From positions 1,812,536-1,876,535 of the forward strand of contig NZ_SMRO01000002.1 in the NCBI RefSeq assembly GCF_004359985.1: a stretch of DNA of 64,000 bases. Reading direction: 5' to 3'. Numbering within the stretch: position 1 is the stretch's first letter; each line of letters starts with the position of its first letter. Shown piece after piece: positions 27,226-36,045 of this stretch. The position numbers and the translations under genes were made by a program. Under the pieces are notes generated by a model. That model made no database searches and was not told where the DNA came from. It was given only the letters and a program-made list of their open reading frames with translations. This stretch comes from Paraburkholderia flava. GTDB taxonomy: Bacteria; Pseudomonadota; Gammaproteobacteria; Burkholderiales; Burkholderiaceae.

Positions 27226-28749
27226 ATGACTGCTCCGGTAACGGCGCCCAACGCCGACACCCGGTTTTCGACCGCCGCGTCACAGAACGTCAAGCTGAAG
27301 ATACATCCGGTGATTCTCGCCGGCGGCTCCGGCACACGACTGTGGCCGATGTCCCGCGAGCAGTACCCGAAACAGCTGATCGGCCTGCTCGGCGACGACT
27401 CACTGCTTCAGTCCACGACACACAGACTCGACGGTCTCGAGGCGGGCCATCCGCTCGCGGAACGACTCGTTGTCGTCAGCAATGAAGAACATCGCTTCAC
27501 GACCGCCGAACAACTGCGCACGAGCGGCAAGGCGAGCCGCCTGATCCTCGAGCCGGCCGGTCGCGATACGGCGCCGGCACTGACGGTGGCGGCGCTGTCG
27601 GTGGTCGCGGAGGACGGCGACGGCATCATGGTCGTGATGCCCGCGGATCACGCCGTGACCGACACCGCCGGTTTCCACGCGGCCGTCGCGGCCGGCGTGC
27701 AGCACGCATCGAACGGCCACATCGCGACGATGGGCATCGTGCCGACGCATGCGGAAACGGGCTATGGCTATATCCGCATCGGCGAAGCGCTCGACAAGAG
27801 TACGTCTGAGATCGGTGCGCACCGGCTCGATCGCTTCGTCGAGAAACCGCATCTCGAGCTCGCGCAGCGCTACGTTGCGTCAGGCGAATACTGGTGGAAC
27901 AGCGGCATTTTCATCATGCGTGCGTCGACGTGGCTCGCCGCGATTGCCCACTTCCAGCCGGCGATTCACGAAGCGTGCAAGACCGCATTCGCGGGTGGTA
28001 CGTCGGACGGCGACTTCTTCCGGCTGCAGCGCGATGCGTTCGTCGCGTCGCCGTCGAATTCGATCGACTACGCGGTGATGGAGAAACTCGGCAGCGATAC
28101 GTCGGTGTGCAGTGGCGTCGTCGTGCCGTTGCAGGCGGGCTGGTCGGACGTCGGTTCGTGGGACGCGATCTGGCAGATCCTGCCGAAGGACAGCAACGAC
28201 AACGTGGGCCGCGGCCGCGTGATGTTCGAAGGCGCCGACTCGACGTTCGCGCATTCGGAAGGCCGGTTGATTGCCTGCGTCGGCACGCGTGATCTCGTGA
28301 TCGTCGAGACCGACGACGCGGTGCTCGTTGCGGACAAGGCGCACGTGCAGGACGTGAAGAAGATCGTCGGCCGGATTCGCAGCGAAGCGGGTCCGGAGGC
28401 GGTGAATCATCGCAAGGTCCACCGCCCTTGGGGCTACTACGATTCCGTCGACACGGGCGACCGCTTCCAGGTGAAGCGCATCGTCGTGAAGCCGGGCGCG
28501 CGCCTGTCGCTGCAGATGCATCATCACCGCGCCGAACACTGGATCGTCGTGCGCGGCACAGCGCTCGTCACGCGCGGCGAAGAGCGCTTCATCGTCTCCG
28601 AAAACGAATCGGCGTACATCCCGCTCGGCGTGACTCACCGGCTCGAAAACCCCGGCAAGATGCCGCTGGAAATTATCGAAGTGCAGTCCGGCTCGTATCT
28701 CGGCGAAGACGACATCGTGCGCTTCGAGGATACCTACGGAAGGCAATGA
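27226..28749 (+). CDS. bceA: Bifunctional mannose-6-P isomerase/GDP-mannose pyrophosphorylase (BceA-like)
   Basis: A 507-residue type II PMI/GMP enzyme that makes mannose-6-phosphate from fructose-6-phosphate and GDP-mannose from mannose-1-phosphate and GTP. The N-terminal pyrophosphorylase has the signature GGSGTRLWPMSREQYPKQ near residue 35 and FVEKPHLELAQRY near residue 205. The C-terminal cupin isomerase domain has RPWGYYDSVDTGDRFQVKRI and the metal-binding QMHHHRAEHW. The ATG is preceded by GAGGAG. It is transcribed away from bceB-K, so precursor supply can be set separately from polymer assembly. Phosphomannomutase, needed between its two steps, is not in the window. Confidence 0.95.
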   Translation: MTAPVTAPNADTRFSTAASQNVKLKIHPVILAGGSGTRLWPMSREQYPKQLIGLLGDDSLLQSTTHRLDGLEAGHPLAERLVVVSNEEHRFTTAEQLRTSGKASRLILEPAGRDTAPALTVAALSVVAEDGDGIMVVMPADHAVTDTAGFHAAVAAGVQHASNGHIATMGIVPTHAETGYGYIRIGEALDKSTSEIGAHRLDRFVEKPHLELAQRYVASGEYWWNSGIFIMRASTWLAAIAHFQPAIHEACKTAFAGGTSDGDFFRLQRDAFVASPSNSIDYAVMEKLGSDTSVCSGVVVPLQAGWSDVGSWDAIWQILPKDSNDNVGRGRVMFEGADSTFAHSEGRLIACVGTRDLVIVETDDAVLVADKAHVQDVKKIVGRIRSEAGPEAVNHRKVHRPWGYYDSVDTGDRFQVKRIVVKPGARLSLQMHHHRAEHWIVVRGTALVTRGEERFIVSENESAYIPLGVTHRLENPGKMPLEIIEVQSGSYLGEDDIVRFEDTYGRQ

Positions 28750-28848
28750 GTCGGAGTGCTGCTGCCGCGGTTGCTGTGTAATTGCGGTGCTGGTGCAAAC
28801 ACCCTGCGGCGGCGTCTCCAGCCGTCCGCGGGCTGTTGCTATATGACG

Positions 28849-30030
28849 TCAGCCCACGACGTGGGAGACGAGTTGCGAGGTCTTCGGAAAACGATCGGCC
28901 GCGTTGTTGTCTGCTGCTTCTTCGGCCGCGTTCGTCGGGTAGCGGCGCAGCGCGACCCTGCATGCATTGGTGTAGGCGGCGACGTGAGCGTTGGCCGGAT
29001 GATTCACTTCCGGCACGGTGCGCACTGGCGGCAGCGTACGCGGAGCGTGTTGCACTGAAGGCAGCGTTTCGTCGTTTGCCGGCTCCATGCCTGCCCCTGC
29101 CAATACCGCGACCGGTGCTGCCGGCACTGCGCTGAAAGAGCCGTTTGCGTTCGCTGCTGCATCGGACATCGCTTCAGCTTCAACGACACCCGGTACTGCC
29201 GCAAGCGTCTTGCAGTTGCGCTCGATCCACTCGCCGGCCCACTCCATCGCGAACTCGCGTGCTGCATCGGCCTGCGCAAAGCGCGGACCGATCAGCCCCG
29301 ACCGTTCGACACGGTGACCATCCTTCATGATCTCGGCCCATGCGCGGAACATCGCGTTCGGCACCTGCTCGACTGCTACATAGATCACGTAGCCGCGTTG
29401 ATCGGCAATCTGCGTGCCGCGCGACGTCATGTTCATCCACACCGGACGACGCTCGCAATCGATTGCGAGCGTGTTGACGATATGCTCGCGATCTTCGCGC
29501 AGCTCCGCATCGGCCGATTCATGCGCTTCGTCCGCGGGTTCGCCCGACAGTTGTCGCGTGATATCGGCCATCGGATCGAGCGAGCGCCATACGTGCTCGC
29601 GATGCGACATACCCGAAGCCGTTTGCCATGATTCAGGGCTTTTCCAGAACACACCACGCATGCCGTCGTCGCGCGGCGCGGGGGTATGCGGCTGCGCTTC
29701 GACAACAGGCTTCGGAGTAGACACGGGGGCGCCCGGCTCGGGGACATACGCGAACGTGCGACCACCTTGCGACAGCTGACGAACCATCTCCGTCAGTGTG
29801 CCGTTTAGCTGCCACTCTTCGAAACGTCGCCGGCAGGTTGGCCCGGACGGATAGCGGCCTGGTAGCTTCGACCAGGGCTCGCCGGTAGTCAGAATCCAGA
29901 GAACCGCATTTGCCACGATGCGTGGTTCGGCGCGGGGTCGGCCACGTCTGTTCAGACGGACAGCCGGCTCATCGGAAACGAGCGCGGATAGCTGCGCCCA
30001 TTCATCATTGCTTAGCTCATCGAAAAACAT
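28849..30030 (-). CDS. Protein with IS5-transposase-like N-terminus and unknown C-terminus
   Basis: A 393-residue protein. Residues 1-90 (DELSNDEWAQLSALVSDEP, RRGRPRAEPRIVANAVLWIL, then GRYPSGPTCRRRFEEWQ) match the N-terminal helix-turn-helix region of IS5/IS4-type transposases (DUF4096). The DDE catalytic domain that should follow is absent. The remainder has a conserved-looking core (LAIDCERRPVWMNMTSRG to FAMEWAGEWIERN) flanked by Pro/Ala-rich linkers. Codon usage is like the host's and no terminal inverted repeats or target duplications are evident, so this looks like a domesticated transposase DNA-binding domain used in a regulator, not an insertion sequence. The ATG at 30030 has GGAG six bases upstream. 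It is convergent with bceA. Confidence 0.6.
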   Translation of the reverse strand: MFFDELSNDEWAQLSALVSDEPAVRLNRRGRPRAEPRIVANAVLWILTTGEPWSKLPGRYPSGPTCRRRFEEWQLNGTLTEMVRQLSQGGRTFAYVPEPGAPVSTPKPVVEAQPHTPAPRDDGMRGVFWKSPESWQTASGMSHREHVWRSLDPMADITRQLSGEPADEAHESADAELREDREHIVNTLAIDCERRPVWMNMTSRGTQIADQRGYVIYVAVEQVPNAMFRAWAEIMKDGHRVERSGLIGPRFAQADAAREFAMEWAGEWIERNCKTLAAVPGVVEAEAMSDAAANANGSFSAVPAAPVAVLAGAGMEPANDETLPSVQHAPRTLPPVRTVPEVNHPANAHVAAYTNACRVALRRYPTNAAEEAADNNAADRFPKTSQLVSHVVG

Positions 30031-30618
30031 GCATTTCTCCACACAGCCTGGCCTGGCTGCGGCGAGGGGCAGTCGCGAGTCTCGATGCTGCATGGATTCG
30101 CGTAGTGCCCCAGGTTGCACAATATGCTTATACGTTCTGGTCGCTTTGCGAAATTCGGCACTGCGTTAGTGCGGATTTTCCCTACTACAAAGCACAAAAC
30201 GTGGTCTCACTCGTGCATAGGAGAATTTGTGCACGAAGCATACCATCACCAGGGTTTGCATGAATATGACAGAGACAAGTGTTACTGAAAGAAACAAACT
30301 TGTCCGTTTCGCTGCGTCGCGTTGCGTTGATTAACGCGTGGCGATAGCAGCGATCGTGTCAGTTGAGACGCCTGGAACGATGGTTTTGCAGTGCATCTGA
30401 TCGACGACAGCCCGAATCCGGCAAGATCGCCGTTGGGCCGGTACAACGGTACTTATTAAAGACTACAGCGATGTGTCCGATGGACTTTTTCACACGGCTG
30501 ACGCAATTGTGTGAACCGCTTCCTCGTACATGCCCGCCGCATAATCGTTGGGATTCCTTGTGATTCTCGTCGGCGCACGTGTCGCAGGAAGTATAGGCGT
30601 TCCGTCGGCGAAGTGAAG
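30031..30618. other. Intergenic region without a recognisable gene
   Basis: This 588-base stretch between two minus-strand genes is less GC-rich than its neighbours around 30160-30330. A 24-codon open frame at 30259 (+) lacks a ribosome site. I see no RNA gene, strong hairpin or repeat in it; it presumably holds the promoter of the gene ending at 28849. Confidence 0.4.
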
Positions 30619-30915
30619 TCAGCGTACAGGTGTCGCAGCTTCGTCGCCGACTACTGTCGTCCATGGTCGCACGTACCATCGTTTGACGAGCCCGGCCTGC
30701 ACATAGGGATCGGCCTTTGCGAACGCTTCCGCGACGGCGGGCGAGTCACCGCTGAAGAGCAATACGGCGTGGTCGACCGGATCGGCCATCGCGCCGGCAA
30801 GCACAATCTCGCCGCGCTCCTGCGCTGCCCATGCGAGTTTCAAATGCTCGGCGCGGTAGGTCGCGCGACGCTCGAGGTAGTCGTCGGCGAGTTCGTAGAA
30901 CATCAGATAGTGCAT
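30619..30915 (-). CDS. YciI family protein
   Basis: A 98-residue ferredoxin-like-fold protein of the YciI family. It begins MHYLMFYELADDYLERRATY, has the family His-Asp pattern (AEHLKLAWAAQERGEIVLAG), and ends with the AxxFAxxDPYVQAGLVKRWYV segment seen in YciI proteins. Members are thought to act in small-molecule turnover; no substrate can be named here. The ATG at 30915 has AGGAG six bases upstream, better than the longer open frame. It is a single-gene unit with no functional link to its neighbours. Confidence 0.82.
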   Translation of the reverse strand: MHYLMFYELADDYLERRATYRAEHLKLAWAAQERGEIVLAGAMADPVDHAVLLFSGDSPAVAEAFAKADPYVQAGLVKRWYVRPWTTVVGDEAATPVR

Positions 30916-31183
30916 CGTCGTCTCCTTGACTGGATGACGGCAAGACCCGCTGCGTGGTCTGCCCGCGCGGCGTTGCCGCCAGAGGTTCACGCCAGTTTAG
31001 AGCGCGGCGGTGCCGGACGGGGAATACCCTGCTAACCGCACTGTCAACCAATACAACTATTTAGCCGTTCTGGCAGACAGCTTTGCCATAATGGTCATCG
31101 CGATGGGCTGGGGTTGCCCCGGGTTACCTGGGACGCCGGTCGCAACGACTACCAATAATTTTCAACATTCGTGGGAGTGTCAA

Positions 31184-31483
31184 ATGAAAATCCAATCCGC
31201 AATCGTTGCCCTCGCGCTCGGTGGTTTGCTGACCAGCGCCCCCGTCTTCGCCCAGAACACCCAGCAAACGAAAATGGCCACCTGCAACACGCAGGCGTCC
31301 GGCAAGAAAGGCGACGACCGCAAGGCGTTCATGAAGAACTGTCTGTCCGCTTCGCCGGCGGCAGCGGCGTCCGGCCCGATGAGCCAGCAGGACAAGATGA
31401 AGATGTGCAACACGCAGGCGACCGGCAAGAAAGGCGACGATCGCAAGGCGTTCATGAAGACCTGCCTCAGCAACAAGGGTTGA
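31184..31483 (+). CDS. Periplasmic PsiF-repeat protein
   Basis: A 99-residue secreted protein. The signal peptide (residues 1-23, ending PVFA) is followed by two near-identical PsiF repeats of about 24 residues (from residue 33 and from residue 73), each with CNTQAxGKKGDDRKAFMKxCL and two cysteines that could form a disulfide. E. coli PsiF is phosphate-starvation induced; no biochemical role is known. GGGAG stands before the ATG at 31184. A strong hairpin follows at 31504-31547. Confidence 0.85.
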   Translation: MKIQSAIVALALGGLLTSAPVFAQNTQQTKMATCNTQASGKKGDDRKAFMKNCLSASPAAAASGPMSQQDKMKMCNTQATGKKGDDRKAFMKTCLSNKG

Positions 31484-31503
31484 TCGAAGTTTGACGACTC
31501 AAG

Positions 31504-31547
31504 ACGGGCCCGCATGGCGGTGCGATTGCACTGGCATGCGGGCCCGT
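31504..31547 (+). terminator. Hairpin after the PsiF-repeat gene
   Basis: A perfect 13-bp stem (ACGGGCCCGCATG at 31504-31516 with CATGCGGGCCCGT at 31535-31547) encloses an 18-base loop that contains a further small hairpin. No T-run follows, so if it stops transcription it is not a standard intrinsic terminator. The rest of the 31484-31798 gap shows nothing else. Confidence 0.45.
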
Positions 31548-31798
31548 GTCGCATCTGGCGTTGATCGTTGTTGTCCGTTTGACCACCACGTGCACAGCCT
31601 CACATGTACTCGGGGCCGCACAACCATCCAGCCGGCATCGACCTCTGCGCTTTTTGCTTCGCGGCCCCGCCCGTCTTGCCCGCCGCGGCTGGTTTTCTTC
31701 TATGATGGCTGCGAAGACGGCCCACCCCACAAAAAGATCATGCGCCATCGGGCCGCCGTCTTGTCGTTGATGCCAAAGAGCATTGAACGGAGGCAAGA

Positions 31799-32239
31799 AT
31801 GGCATGGAGACAAAACCGCTGGTTCAGACGATGGCTCGTCGTTATCGTCTTCTGGGCGGTGCCGGTATTGATCGTCGCGGTTCGCGAGATTCACGAGGAG
31901 ATGAGCTATAACGCCGTCGATCTCGAGAACGCGCTCACCACATGGAATTTCACCGATGCGCAGCGCGCCGCCGGTGCCGCTGAACGCTGTCGCGGCAACC
32001 CGGACGAAGCGCGTGCGTTCGGCTGTCCCGCCGAGGTCCTCGCCGCCAACGCGGCGCGTCAGCAGGATGCGATCAACGAGTACTCGGTCCGCCGCAGTAC
32101 CCTCGCCGCTTACCTGTGGCACGCGTTCGTCGGTTACTGGGTGGTACCGGCCGCGGTGCTGTTCGGCATCGGTCTCGTGATCGCCGGAATTCGCCGCGCG
32201 CTGCGGCGGCCGCCGGTCAAGAGCGGTGCGCCGCATTGA
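31799..32239 (+). CDS. Two-helix inner-membrane protein, unknown function
   Basis: A 146-residue protein. A first helix at residues 12-28 (WLVVIVFWAVPVLIVAV) and a second at about 112-130 (YWVVPAAVLFGIGLVIAGI) flank a hydrophilic, probably periplasmic domain with two cysteines (ERCRGNPDEARAFGCP). The C-terminus is basic (RRALRRPPVKSG), consistent with a cytoplasmic end. GGAGG is five bases before the ATG. I do not recognise a family; it looks like a small conserved Burkholderia membrane protein. Confidence 0.75.
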   Translation: MAWRQNRWFRRWLVVIVFWAVPVLIVAVREIHEEMSYNAVDLENALTTWNFTDAQRAAGAAERCRGNPDEARAFGCPAEVLAANAARQQDAINEYSVRRSTLAAYLWHAFVGYWVVPAAVLFGIGLVIAGIRRALRRPPVKSGAPH

Positions 32240-32684
32240 TCAGCAGCGCGCGGTCTTTGGGACGCATCCTGGAGACCGCCTCCTCTTCGAAAGCACGTTG
32301 CAAAAATCACACGCGCATGATCGGCGGCGTGTATTTTTAGCCTTGATACAACGCTTTCAGAATTGTTTCAATTGGCGCCAGCAAGCTATTTCCCCGGTAA
32401 AAAAACCCGATTTCCCACCGTTTCACAGCGAGTCAGACGCGGCGCTAAAAGCCGGTCAGCGGGACTCAAAATTGCGTATGACCGTTAGCTCTCTGACGAT
32501 TCTGGTCCGGCCCGACATCGGTCAAAGTTACGTCACAGGATCTTTCTGTCAGCCGCAAACGCCCGCCAGATAAGGCTTTTCGCGATACGTGCCGGAACGC
32601 TGTTTTAGCTTCCGTGTGTTATAACTAATGGAACAACCCGTCAAATCAGATCAGGTTGCCCTGGAACCACGATGGAGAAAAAAG
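32240..32684. other. Intergenic region upstream of the SYLF lipoprotein gene
   Basis: This 445-base stretch is AT-richer around 32320-32420 and has a TATAAC element near 32617 that could be a -10 box for the downstream gene, without a convincing -35. No gene, repeat or structured RNA was recognised. Confidence 0.35.
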
Positions 32685-33272
32685 ATGCAAAGACGAAACT
32701 TCATACTGAAGACGACCGCCGCACTTGCTTTCGGAGGCCTTGCACTCGCGGGCTGTACCACGACAACCGGGGATCAGACGTCGTCGTCCACTGACGCGTC
32801 GAAGCGCCAGTCGATCAACGCCAGCGTCGACGGCACGATTTCGCGCCTCTACTCGACCGTTCCGGGCTCCCGCGAACTGGTATCGAAGGCGCGCGGCGTG
32901 CTCGTGTTCCCGTCGGTGCTGCAGGCCGGCTTCATCGTCGGTGGACAGTACGGCGAAGGCTCGCTGCGCGTAGGCGGCGGCACGGTCGGCTACTACAGCA
33001 CCGTGTCGGGCTCGTTCGGTCTGCAGGCCGGCGCGCAATCGAAGGCGATCATCTTCCTGTTCATGACGCAGGATGCGCTCGACAAATTCCGCAATTCGGA
33101 TGGCTGGGCAGTCGGCGGCGATGCGTCGGTGGCGCTCGTGAAGATGGGCGCGAACGGCGCGATCGACACCAACACCGCGACGGCTCCCGTCGAAGTGTTC
33201 GTGATGACGAACGCCGGCCTGATGGGCGACCTGTCGCTCGCGGGCACGAAGGTATCGCGTCTGAAGATCTGA
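32685..33272 (+). CDS. SYLF-domain (YSC84-like) lipoprotein
   Basis: A 195-residue exported lipoprotein. The signal (MQRRNFILKTTAALAFGG) ends in the lipobox LALAGC with Cys24. The two Arg followed by xFILK resemble a twin-arginine motif, so Tat export is possible. The SYLF lipid-binding domain covers residues about 55-195 (ARGVLVFPSVLQAGFIVGGQYG, cut here at the first block, and FFxMTQDALDKFRNSDGW-like sequence), as in Ysc84-related bacterial proteins. GGAGA precedes the ATG at 32685. An intrinsic terminator follows. Likely location: periplasmic face of a membrane; function unknown. Confidence 0.85.
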   Translation: MQRRNFILKTTAALAFGGLALAGCTTTTGDQTSSSTDASKRQSINASVDGTISRLYSTVPGSRELVSKARGVLVFPSVLQAGFIVGGQYGEGSLRVGGGTVGYYSTVSGSFGLQAGAQSKAIIFLFMTQDALDKFRNSDGWAVGGDASVALVKMGANGAIDTNTATAPVEVFVMTNAGLMGDLSLAGTKVSRLKI

Positions 33273-33378
33273 AGATCTGACGCGGCGTCCGCTCCTGGCG
33301 CCAGGTGGCTTGGGGCGGACTGTCGGCAGGTGGATGCGGACACGGCCGTTCGTACCGCATGAGATTCAGCTGCAAAGC

Positions 33379-33414
33379 AAAGCGGCGCTACCGGAAGGCA
33401 GCGCCGCTTTTTTT
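33379..33414 (+). terminator. Rho-independent terminator
   Basis: An 11-bp perfect stem (AAAGCGGCGCT at 33379-33389 with AGCGCCGCTTT at 33400-33410) with a 10-base loop runs into seven T in a row. It ends the SYLF lipoprotein transcript, about 110 bases after its stop codon, and faces the end of the convergent glycosyltransferase gene. Confidence 0.9.
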
Positions 33415-33476
33415 ATCCCTGCTGAATGCATACGTCGCGAGCCGCTACGACGCACTCCCCGCGCCTGCCGCTCCGC

Positions 33477-34541
33477 TCAGTTCGACGAGTCGATCACCTT
33501 GAAGCGTGAACGCTTCTGCGCACGAATCACCGACTGATACGCCTCGACGTATTGCTGTGCCATCCGGTGCGACGTGAAGCGTTCTTCGAAGCGCTTGCGC
33601 ACACCCTCACGCGGCAGCTTGTTCAGCCGGTTCACCGCGGCCACCGCGCCGATTTCATCCTCGACGATGAAACCCGACACCCCGTCGTCGAGCACTTCCG
33701 GCACCGACCCGCGATTGAACGCGATCACCGGCGTCCCGCATGCCATCGACTCGATCATCACCAGACCGAACGGCTCCGGCCAGTCGATCGGGAACAGCAG
33801 CGCATGCGCGCCCGACAGGAACTCAGCCTTCTGGTTGTCCGCGATCTCGCCGATGTACTCGACGTACGGCAAGCTCAGCAACGGCTTGATGTCGCGTTCG
33901 AAGTACTCGCGATCGGCGGCATCGACCTTCGCGGCGATGCGGATCGGCATCCCGCAGCGGCCCGCAATGCGGATCGCGGTATCGACGCGCTTTTCCGGCG
34001 AGATCCGGCCAAGAAACGCGAGGTACTTCTGCTCGACCGGCTGCGGCGTGTACAGCGATTCGGGCAAGCCGTGATAGACGGTGGTGAGCCACTTCGCCTG
34101 CGGCAGCGGATGACGCTGCGCATTCGAGATCGAGATCACCGGCGCGGTGTTGAACGTGTCGAACACCGGCTGCTGTTCGGGCAGATCGAGCCGGCCGTGC
34201 AGCGTCGTCACGAACGGCGTCTCCTGGCGCTTGAACACCGAAAACGAGTAGTAGTCCATGTGGAAATGCAGCACGTCGAATTCGTCGGCGCGACGGCGGA
34301 CGAGTTCCATCAGCAGCATGTGCGGTGCGACGCGATCGCGAATGCCCGGATCGAGCCGCAGCGCGCGCGGCCACACGGCTTCGAGTTTCGCGCTGGTGAC
34401 CGAGTCGCCGCTCGCGAACAGCGTCACGTCATGGCCGAGTTCGACGAGCGCTTCGGTGATGTAGGACACGACGCGTTCGGTGCCGCCATACAGCTTCGGC
34501 GGGACCGATTCGGTCAGCGGGGCGATCTGGGCAATTCTCAT
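33477..34541 (-). CDS. GT4 family glycosyltransferase
   Basis: A 354-residue GT-B glycosyltransferase standing outside the exopolysaccharide locus. It has the N-terminal glycine-rich MRIAQIAPLTESVPPKLYGG with GGTERVVSYITEALVELGH, and a donor domain with YLAFLGRISPEKRVDTAIRI and the E-x7-E motif EPFGLVMIESMACGTPVIAF. Its closest remembered relatives are stand-alone GT4 enzymes of unknown acceptor, often near stress or glycogen/trehalose genes. It lies 300 bases downstream of the otsA-ATPase pair on the same strand, which may hint at a link to trehalose or osmotic response. Substrates cannot be deduced. Confidence 0.85.
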   Translation of the reverse strand: MRIAQIAPLTESVPPKLYGGTERVVSYITEALVELGHDVTLFASGDSVTSAKLEAVWPRALRLDPGIRDRVAPHMLLMELVRRRADEFDVLHFHMDYYSFSVFKRQETPFVTTLHGRLDLPEQQPVFDTFNTAPVISISNAQRHPLPQAKWLTTVYHGLPESLYTPQPVEQKYLAFLGRISPEKRVDTAIRIAGRCGMPIRIAAKVDAADREYFERDIKPLLSLPYVEYIGEIADNQKAEFLSGAHALLFPIDWPEPFGLVMIESMACGTPVIAFNRGSVPEVLDDGVSGFIVEDEIGAVAAVNRLNKLPREGVRKRFEERFTSHRMAQQYVEAYQSVIRAQKRSRFKVIDSSN

Positions 34542-34839
34542 TGAGCGTCTCCATGAATCCGGCGTCGCGGCCTGTGCGGTCCCATGGCAAGTGCTGCTGC
34601 GTCAGGGGACCGTCAGAGCGACGCTTCGGCCACCTTGAAGCGGCGGCTTACGGCGCACGAGTATGACAGCGCGACGACAGGCGGGCAATGCGGCTATACC
34701 GCATAAGTCCGCGGGACACACACGTCCATGCGATGCCGCGCGCTGCGAGGATATGAGCCGATTATTGTCGAATGCCCCTGAAAAAGCCCGTCCGATTGCA
34801 CTTCCTGTGTGCTGTTACAGACGGGAAACATCCTCGCGC

Positions 34840-36045
34840 TCAGCGCGAAGGCCACTTCCATGCGGGAATATCGAAGTCGTCGGCATCGACGAGACGCGTC
34901 TCGCCGAAGTGCTTTTCAAGCACGATCGGCTGTCCGCCCGCCTCGCGCTCGAGCGCCGCGATGAGCCGCGTTGCGTGCGAGACGACGAGCAACTGCGAGT
35001 ATTGCGACGCCTGCGCGATCAGCCGCGCGAGCGCCGGCAGCAGGTCCGGATGGAGGCTCGTCTCCGGTTCGTTCAGCACCAGCAGTTGCGGCGGCCGCGG
35101 CGTCAGCAGCGCGGCGACCAGCAGCAGATAACGCAGCGTGCCGTCCGACAGCTCCGCGCCGCTCAACGGCCGCAGCAGACCATGCTGATACATCGTCACT
35201 TCGAAGCGGCCGCTCTGGTTCGTCATCTCGATCCGCGAGCCGGGAAACGCGTCGTCGATCGCGGCGCTGAGCGCGGCTGCATTGCCGATCTGGACAATCG
35301 TCTGCAATGCCGCCGCGAGGTCGGTGCCGTCGTCGCTGAGCACCGGCGTATGCGTGCCGATCTGCGGCAGCCGCACCGGCGAATCGGCGTCGGTGCGAAA
35401 GTGATCGTAGAAGCGCCACGAGCGGATCTGCTCGCGCATCGAAATCATCTCGGGTGCGCTGCGCGGATCGGCGTACTCGGTCAGCATGCTGTCGAAGCTC
35501 GCGATCGGTTGCGAGATGGTCTGCCATTCGCCGGCGTCGTCGCGCGTGCGCAACTGCACGCCATGCCGGTCGACGAGCAGCGCCGACGGACGCAGCACCG
35601 GACCGCTCCAGATACATTCGCGCTTGATCACCGGGTCGAGCGAGAACTGCGACGCCTCATTCGGAATCGGCAGACCGAGATCGATCGCATAGCCGAACGT
35701 ATCGCCGGCAAAGCCGAGCCGCAGGCTCACCGGATCGTTGCGACGCGTGCCCTGCACGGGCGCCTCGCCCGTGAGCATCGCGCGCGAGAAACGCTCCGGG
35801 CCGGCCCATAGCGTGGACTGCAAGCCACCCTCGCGTGCGAGCGATGGAATCAAACCACCACGCGCCGTTGCCGCGAGCAGCCGCAACGCGCGATAGACGC
35901 TCGATTTGCCGCTGCCGTTCGCACCCGTGATCACGTTGAGCCGGCTCAGCGGCACGATCAGATTGCGCAGCGACCGGTAGCCGGAGATAGCAAGTGTTGT
36001 CAGTTGCGGCGGCTCGCGGTCCGCGTCGTTGTTCGGGGCACTCAT
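34840..36045 (-). CDS. AAA/ABC-type ATPase, RecF/OLD-like
   Basis: A 401-residue predicted ATPase of the AAA_21/OLD-like group. Walker A is GANGSGKSS near residue 40, after the typical strand LAISGYRSLRNLIVPLSRLN. An ABC-signature-like segment is LSGAELSDGTLRY, Walker B is LLVLNEPETSLHP, and a His switch is in VVSHATRL. There is no nuclease (TOPRIM) domain, and no partner nuclease gene is next to it, so a standard OLD or Septu-like defence role is not supported. Its ATG overlaps the otsA stop codon (ATGA), implying coupled translation with trehalose-6-phosphate synthase. Function unknown. Confidence 0.8.
   Translation of the reverse strand: MSAPNNDADREPPQLTTLAISGYRSLRNLIVPLSRLNVITGANGSGKSSVYRALRLLAATARGGLIPSLAREGGLQSTLWAGPERFSRAMLTGEAPVQGTRRNDPVSLRLGFAGDTFGYAIDLGLPIPNEASQFSLDPVIKRECIWSGPVLRPSALLVDRHGVQLRTRDDAGEWQTISQPIASFDSMLTEYADPRSAPEMISMREQIRSWRFYDHFRTDADSPVRLPQIGTHTPVLSDDGTDLAAALQTIVQIGNAAALSAAIDDAFPGSRIEMTNQSGRFEVTMYQHGLLRPLSGAELSDGTLRYLLLVAALLTPRPPQLLVLNEPETSLHPDLLPALARLIAQASQYSQLLVVSHATRLIAALEREAGGQPIVLEKHFGETRLVDADDFDIPAWKWPSR

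Noticed and set aside
28849..30030. Intact insertion sequence
   Set aside because: The catalytic transposase domain, terminal inverted repeats and target duplication are all missing.
30259..30333. 24-codon open frame on the plus strand
   Set aside because: No Shine-Dalgarno sequence, no hydrophobic segment or repeat, and length is within chance expectation.
34840..36045. Possible anti-phage defence ATPase
   Set aside because: There is no TOPRIM domain or adjacent nuclease, and the partner gene is trehalose synthase.
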